Under the pieces are notes generated by a model, which was not told the origin of the DNA, ran no database searches, and saw nothing but the letters and a program-made list of their open reading frames with translations. Positions 13,032-16,636 of a stretch of DNA of 16,636 bases are shown piece by piece. Origin of the DNA: CAYLNM01 sp964385045 (GTDB lineage: Bacteria > Planctomycetota > Phycisphaerae > Phycisphaerales > SM1A02); contig CAYLNM010000101.1 of the NCBI GenBank assembly GCA_964385045.1, positions 1-16,636 on the forward strand, read 5' to 3'. Both the position numbers and the translations under genes were made by a program. Every line of letters begins with the position of its first letter. Within the stretch, counting starts at the first letter, position 1.

Positions 13032-13937
13032 TCAGGGATCGGAGGTCGCGGGGGCGGCGTCGCCCGCGGGGCCGGTGCCGCCGGCCGTGGCGTCCGCGGC
13101 CGCGGACGCGGTGCCCGGGGTCTCCACCCTGCCCTCGTGGAGCACCACCACGCGGTCGGCCCGCTCGGCGATCGCCCGATCGTGCGTCACCATGACGATG
13201 GTGAGGCCCTCGGCGTGCCGGGCCTCGAGCAGGGCGAGGATCTCGGCTCCCGTCGCCGCGTCGAGATTGCCGGTGGGCTCGTCGGCCAGCAGCACGTCGG
13301 GACCGTTGACGAGCGCGCGGGCCATCGCGACCCGCTGGCGCTCGCCGCCGGAGAGCTCCGACGGACGGTGGGCGAGCCGATGGCCGAGGCCGAAGGACTC
13401 GAGCAGGTCGCGGGCCCGGGCGCGGGCCGCGGCCCGCGCCGACAGCCACGCGAGTCGGCCGCGCCCGACCATCGCCGGCAGCACCGCGTTCTCGAGCACG
13501 TTCAGCTCGGGCAGCAGGTGGTAGAACTGGAAGACGATCCCGACCGAGCGGTTGCGGAATCGGTCGCGTCGCCGCCCCGAGAGGGTGTCGATCCGCTCCC
13601 CGCGGAACCGGATCTCGCCGCCGTCCGGCCCCGCGTCGGGCCGGTCGAGGTCGGCCATGAGGTGCAGCAGGGTGCTCTTGCCGCTGCCGGAGGCCCCGAG
13701 CACGGCCACGAACTCGCCCGGCCGCACCGAGATCGACGCCCCGCGGAGCACCGGCACGTCGACGCGGCCCATGCGGTAGGTCTTGCGGATGTCGCGGGCC
13801 TCGATCAGCGGCGATGCGTCGCCGGCCGCGGTCGGCGCGGAGGCCGCGGCCACGGCGGCGGCGGCAGCGGCGGCGGCCGGCGCGGCGGCGGCGGACTCGG
13901 GGCGCTCGGCGGCGGCGGGGGCGGCGAACTCACTCAT
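13032..13937 (-). CDS. lolD: LolD-like ABC transporter ATP-binding protein
   Basis: This is the ATPase of a lipoprotein-release-type ABC system, which extracts lipoproteins from the inner membrane. In the 301-aa product the nucleotide-binding motifs are Walker A GASGSGKST (81-89), Q-loop Q137, signature LSGGE (195-199), Walker B VLLADE (215-220), D-loop residues and H-loop H252. The domain is of the LolD/MacB/FtsE type; LolD is chosen because the partner permease is LolC/E-like. The catalytic domain starts only near residue 44. The preceding segment is mostly alanine (about 16-39), unusual for LolD, which normally starts at the domain. No internal ATG/GTG clearly offers a better start, and ATG 13937 overlaps the permease stop by eight bases, implying translational coupling. 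The C-terminal 30 residues are also Ala/Gly/Pro-rich. A terminator-like hairpin follows. Confidence 0.85.
   Translation of the reverse strand: MSEFAAPAAAERPESAAAAPAAAAAAAAVAAASAPTAAGDASPLIEARDIRKTYRMGRVDVPVLRGASISVRPGEFVAVLGASGSGKSTLLHLMADLDRPDAGPDGGEIRFRGERIDTLSGRRRDRFRNRSVGIVFQFYHLLPELNVLENAVLPAMVGRGRLAWLSARAAARARARDLLESFGLGHRLAHRPSELSGGERQRVAMARALVNGPDVLLADEPTGNLDAATGAEILALLEARHAEGLTIVMVTHDRAIAERADRVVVLHEGRVETPGTASAAADATAGGTGPAGDAAPATSDP
13821..13892 (-). repeat. Alanine-codon run in the lolD N-terminus
   Basis: A run of GCG/GCC codons encodes residues 16-39 of the ATPase, nearly all alanine with a few Ser, Pro, Val and Thr. It lies outside the conserved domain and resembles trinucleotide slippage expansion. 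Confidence 0.7.
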
Positions 13938-15582
13938 AGCGAAGGGCCCGCACCGGGTCGGTGTCCGCCGCCCGTGCGGCCGGGAAGAATGCCCCGAGGA
14001 TGCTGAAGAGGATCGCCCCCACCATGGTCGTGACCGCGGTGAAGCCGTCCATGCGGCTGGGAATGCGGTCGAAGTAGTAGGTCTCGGGGTTCCAGATCGT
14101 CACGCCGCTGAAGAGCAGCACCCCCGCGGCGAGCCCGCCGAGGACGAGCGTGCCGAGAGCGGCGAGGACGAGCGGCAGGAGTCGCCCGCGGCGGATCGTG
14201 ATCCCCAGGCCCGCGAGCGAGGCGGCCGCCCCGACCGCCAGGACCACGCCGAGCCAGGTCGGGGGATCGCCGAGGGCGTCGTGGATCGCGTTGATGTTGC
14301 CCACCACCAGAGCCCCGAGACCGAGGCCGACGAAGGCCCCCAGGATCCCGATGATCAGGCCGTAGCGCACGAAGATCATCGCGATCCCCAGCCGCGAGGC
14401 CCCCACCGCCCGCAGGATGCCGATGTCCCGCGTCTTCTCGTGGACGATCGCCCAGAAGATCGCGAGCACGAGCCCGGCGCAGACCACGTAGACGAGCGAG
14501 AAGAGCGTGCGCATCAGCTCGCGCTCCTTCTCGATCGGCCCGATCAGGCCGGCCTGCTGCTGCTCCCACGTCTGGACGAGCACGCCCAGCCCCTCCTCCC
14601 GGGCCTGCACGCCGTCGGCGAGGGTCGCATCGTCCTCGAGGGTCTCCCGCCACGTCGCATAGAGCTCGGACACCCGGTCGCGGAGCACGTCGGCCCTCGT
14701 GCCGTCCGTCGCCCGGACCAGCACCATCGTCGCCCGCGCGGGGTCGACCCGCCCCGTGGGCTCGTCGGTGAGGACGTCGACCTCCTCGGCCGCGTCGAGC
14801 ATCGTCAGCCGCTGGGCGACGTCGATGGGAATGATGATCCGCTTGTCGTCGATCAGGAAGATGCCCGAGCGGAACTCGTTGACGACCGCGAGCTGCTCGC
14901 GGATCGGCTCGGGGCTCGGGCCGCCCGCCGCGGGCAGGGCGGTGAGCTGCACCGTGTACCGCGGCATCCACCAGCCGCCCTCGGCCGCCGGCATCACGCT
15001 GCCGTCGGGCTGCCGGATGTTGAACTCGCTCACGTGCAGGCCGAGGACCGCCCCCGCGAGGCCGGGCTGGCCGGAGTCGAGCATCAGGCCCGCCGCCGCG
15101 AGCCGCTCGAGCCCGTCGCGACCGACGTTCTCCAGCAGACGGCCGCGGAAGTCGCGCTCGCCGAGCTCGACCCCGTCGTCCGGCGGGGCCCAGTGCAGCG
15201 TCTCGCCGTAGCCGGTCACGGCGGCGAAGCGGGCGGGGTCGACCCCCCAGAACTGCACCGGCTGCGTGTCCTTGGCCCCCTCGGCGGGGTACGGCATCCG
15301 CAGGAGTCCCCAGCCGTCGACCACCGGGCAGGCCGCGGCGACGAGCGGGTCGCGCTCGAGCTCGGTCACCAGCCGGTCGTAGCCGGGGATCCCGTCGACC
15401 GGGGCGGAGATCACGACGTCCCCCACGAGGGTGCGGCCGCTGGAGCGCACCTCCTCGAGGAAGCCGCTCATCACCGAGACCACGATGATCACGAGGGCGA
15501 CGCACAGGCCCACCGCGGCCACCGCCACCAGCGGGATCACGCGGCTGGTGAGATAGCGGTTGGCGAGCAGGGCGTGGTACAT
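13930..15582 (-). CDS. LolC/LolE-type ABC permease with an extra membrane hairpin
   Basis: This 550-aa permease is longer than the usual 400 or so. TM1 (about 15-37) follows the typical start MYHALLANRYLTSR. A large periplasmic domain spans about 40-355. TM2 (360-380) is followed by the cytoplasmic coupling segment HEKTRDIGILRAVGAS (381-396), then TM3 (405-430). The ending matches Lol permeases closely: ETYYFDRIPSRMD (500-512), TM4 (515-533) and PAARAADTDPVRALRYE. Between TM3 and the YYFDRIP block lie two more hydrophobic stretches (about 443-463 and 468-492) joined by RRGR, which ordinary LolC/E lack, suggesting six rather than four membrane passes. With lolD it should form a lipoprotein-releasing complex; a single permease gene suggests a homodimer. 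It starts at ATG 15582 with a GGGA-type ribosome binding site. The stop overlaps lolD. Confidence 0.85.
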   Translation of the reverse strand: MYHALLANRYLTSRVIPLVAVAAVGLCVALVIIVVSVMSGFLEEVRSSGRTLVGDVVISAPVDGIPGYDRLVTELERDPLVAAACPVVDGWGLLRMPYPAEGAKDTQPVQFWGVDPARFAAVTGYGETLHWAPPDDGVELGERDFRGRLLENVGRDGLERLAAAGLMLDSGQPGLAGAVLGLHVSEFNIRQPDGSVMPAAEGGWWMPRYTVQLTALPAAGGPSPEPIREQLAVVNEFRSGIFLIDDKRIIIPIDVAQRLTMLDAAEEVDVLTDEPTGRVDPARATMVLVRATDGTRADVLRDRVSELYATWRETLEDDATLADGVQAREEGLGVLVQTWEQQQAGLIGPIEKERELMRTLFSLVYVVCAGLVLAIFWAIVHEKTRDIGILRAVGASRLGIAMIFVRYGLIIGILGAFVGLGLGALVVGNINAIHDALGDPPTWLGVVLAVGAAASLAGLGITIRRGRLLPLVLAALGTLVLGGLAAGVLLFSGVTIWNPETYYFDRIPSRMDGFTAVTTMVGAILFSILGAFFPAARAADTDPVRALRYE

Positions 15583-15679
15583 CGCGGGCGGTCCCTCGCC
15601 CCCGCGCGGCGGGGAGCCCGGACGGGGCCGGGCGGCGGGCCCTCCTCGGGTCGCGTCGCGGCGCGGGGGAGAGCGGAGT

Positions 15680-16486
15680 CTACGCGGACCCGCCCCGCAG
15701 GGTCGCGTGCCGGTCGAGCAGCGCCCGCGGCACGCCGATGTCGCCCACCACGACGCGGCCGAGGTGGTCGGCCGCGGACGGCGCGTCGAATCCGGCCTTG
15801 GGGCCGAGGAAGCTGACCGTCACGTCCGCCCGCACCGCGGAGCCGCCGCCCGCAGGGGCTCCGGTGTCCGCGTCGAGCCCCGACGGCACGTCCACCGCCA
15901 CCACGCGGGCCCCCGCCCCGCGCCAGGCGTCGACGGCCGCGATCGCCCGGGCCGCCGCGCCGGCCGCGGGGCGGTCGACCCCGGTGCCGAGCACCGCGTC
16001 GACCACCACCGCGGGGGCGGGGCGCCGGGGCCGGCCGTCCTCGCCCGCCGCCGCGTCGAGCTCGATGACCGGCACGCCCATGCGGCGGGTGACGGCGGCG
16101 TTGAGCGCCGCGTCGCTCCCGGCCCGCGGCGCGCCGACGGCGACGACCCGCACCGGCGCGATCGCCTCGCCGTCGGCCCGGCGATTGGCGAGGTGGCGGG
16201 CCGCGGTCCAGCCGTCGCCGCCGTTGTTGCCGGGGCCGCACACGAGGAGCACCTCGTCCGCGACGTCCGGCGCCGCGGCGGGGCCCCCCGCGCCGCGAGC
16301 CCCGGCTCGCGCCGCGGCGAGCTCGGCGACCACCACGTCGGCCACCGCCCGCGCGGCGTTCTCCATCAGGACGGGTCCGGGGATCCCCCACGAGTCCATC
16401 GCCTCGCGGTCGACCGCCCGGGCGGCGTCGCGGGTGAAGCGGCGCGCGGAGGGCGGGATCGCGGACGGCTCGGGCGAGGCGCACAT
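15680..16486 (-). CDS. nnrE: NAD(P)H-hydrate epimerase
   Basis: This enzyme interconverts R and S forms of hydrated NAD(P)H so that the dehydratase can repair them. The 268-aa product is a YjeF_N domain: LMENAARAVAD (40-50), the glycine-rich VCGPGNNGGDGW (82-93), catalytic D163 in VVDAVLGTG, DVPSGLDADTG (199-209) and SFLGPKAGF (225-233). The ADP/ATP-dependent NAD(P)H-hydrate dehydratase domain often fused C-terminally is absent, and no separate nnrD is in view. ATG 16486 was chosen; an in-frame GTG at 16501 adds only five residues. An Ala/Gly-rich stretch at about 55-76 interrupts the N-terminal domain and is probably a loop expansion. The stop (TAG) is about 97 bp before the permease start in the same direction, so joint transcription is possible. 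Confidence 0.9.
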   Translation of the reverse strand: MCASPEPSAIPPSARRFTRDAARAVDREAMDSWGIPGPVLMENAARAVADVVVAELAAARAGARGAGGPAAAPDVADEVLLVCGPGNNGGDGWTAARHLANRRADGEAIAPVRVVAVGAPRAGSDAALNAAVTRRMGVPVIELDAAAGEDGRPRRPAPAVVVDAVLGTGVDRPAAGAAARAIAAVDAWRGAGARVVAVDVPSGLDADTGAPAGGGSAVRADVTVSFLGPKAGFDAPSAADHLGRVVVGDIGVPRALLDRHATLRGGSA

Positions 16487-16603
16487 GCCGCGAGCGTACA
16501 CTGCCCGCCGCCCTGAACGGGACGGACCGCGTCGTCGGGCCCGCCCCGACCCGGACGGCCGTCGCCCGCCGCCATCGCCCGTCGTCCGTCCCGCCGGACC
16601 GGG

Positions 16604-16636
16604 TCAGACCGGTTCCCCCGGCGGGCCGCCCCCGCC
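16604..16636 (-). CDS. Possible 3' end of a gene entering from the right
   Basis: The only minus-strand stop in the last 135 bases is TGA at 16604-16606, preceded in frame to the window edge by codons for GGGGPPGEPV. The position and strand fit a gene upstream of nnrE, but ten low-complexity residues are too few to identify anything, and the stop may be accidental. Confidence 0.2.
   Translation of the reverse strand, partial: GGGGPPGEPV

Noticed and set aside
10301..13195. Very long plus-strand open frame antisense to clpC
   Set aside because: It mirrors clpC, whose two AAA+ modules are unmistakable; the antisense translation has Leu/Asp/Glu-biased low-information sequence with no domain.
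13783..15816. Long plus-strand open frame antisense to the Lol genes
   Set aside because: It covers the permease gene on the opposite strand and is His/Arg/Asp-rich, as expected of an antisense shadow.

Overview
The window is very GC-rich (roughly three quarters G+C by eye) with G or C in nearly every third codon position. The gene set points to a diderm bacterium: a TonB-type protein, a LolD-like ATPase with a LolC/E-like permease, a lipoprotein, ClpC, a Dps ferritin and a FloA-type flotillin. The ClpC N-terminus looks planctomycete-like, and the base composition would suit the Phycisphaerae. That placement is inference from protein character only; no rRNA is present.

Layout, left to right. 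(1) Plus strand, 1-4396: the 3' end of floA, then a family-2 (DPM1-like) glycosyltransferase, a polytopic membrane protein resembling the LPG-synthase/flippase (UPF0104) family whose GTG start overlaps the previous stop, and an unusual protein joining an acyl-carrier-like domain to a compact adenylate-forming domain. The last three look like a small cell-envelope lipid or glycan cassette. (2) Minus strand, 4506-7243: rluA upstream, then a TonB-like protein. They are separated by about 540 bp holding a 36-bp tandem repeat array that is interrupted by 100 N. (3) Plus strand, 7299-9746: a predicted lipoprotein of unknown family, a stand-alone regulator made of a degenerate receiver plus an intact receiver, and dps with a strong ribosome binding site. 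(4) Minus strand, 9747-16486: reading in the direction of transcription, nnrE, a LolC/E-like permease, lolD and clpC.

The dps and clpC transcripts converge on a 338-bp non-coding stretch with a hairpin for each. A second non-coding stretch of 355 bp between lolD and clpC holds the lolD terminator-like hairpin, a 12-bp direct repeat with a 22-bp period, and a perfect 8-bp-arm dyad about 110 bp upstream of clpC.

I saw no tRNA, rRNA, CRISPR array, insertion sequence, integrase or phage gene. Most of the window reads as ordinary chromosomal backbone. The points most worth following are the ACP-adenylation fusion and its neighbours, the LolC/E-like permease with an apparent extra transmembrane hairpin, the 36-bp repeat array, the seven-unit GGGGNN tract at the start of the flippase-like gene, and the pseudo-receiver/receiver protein.
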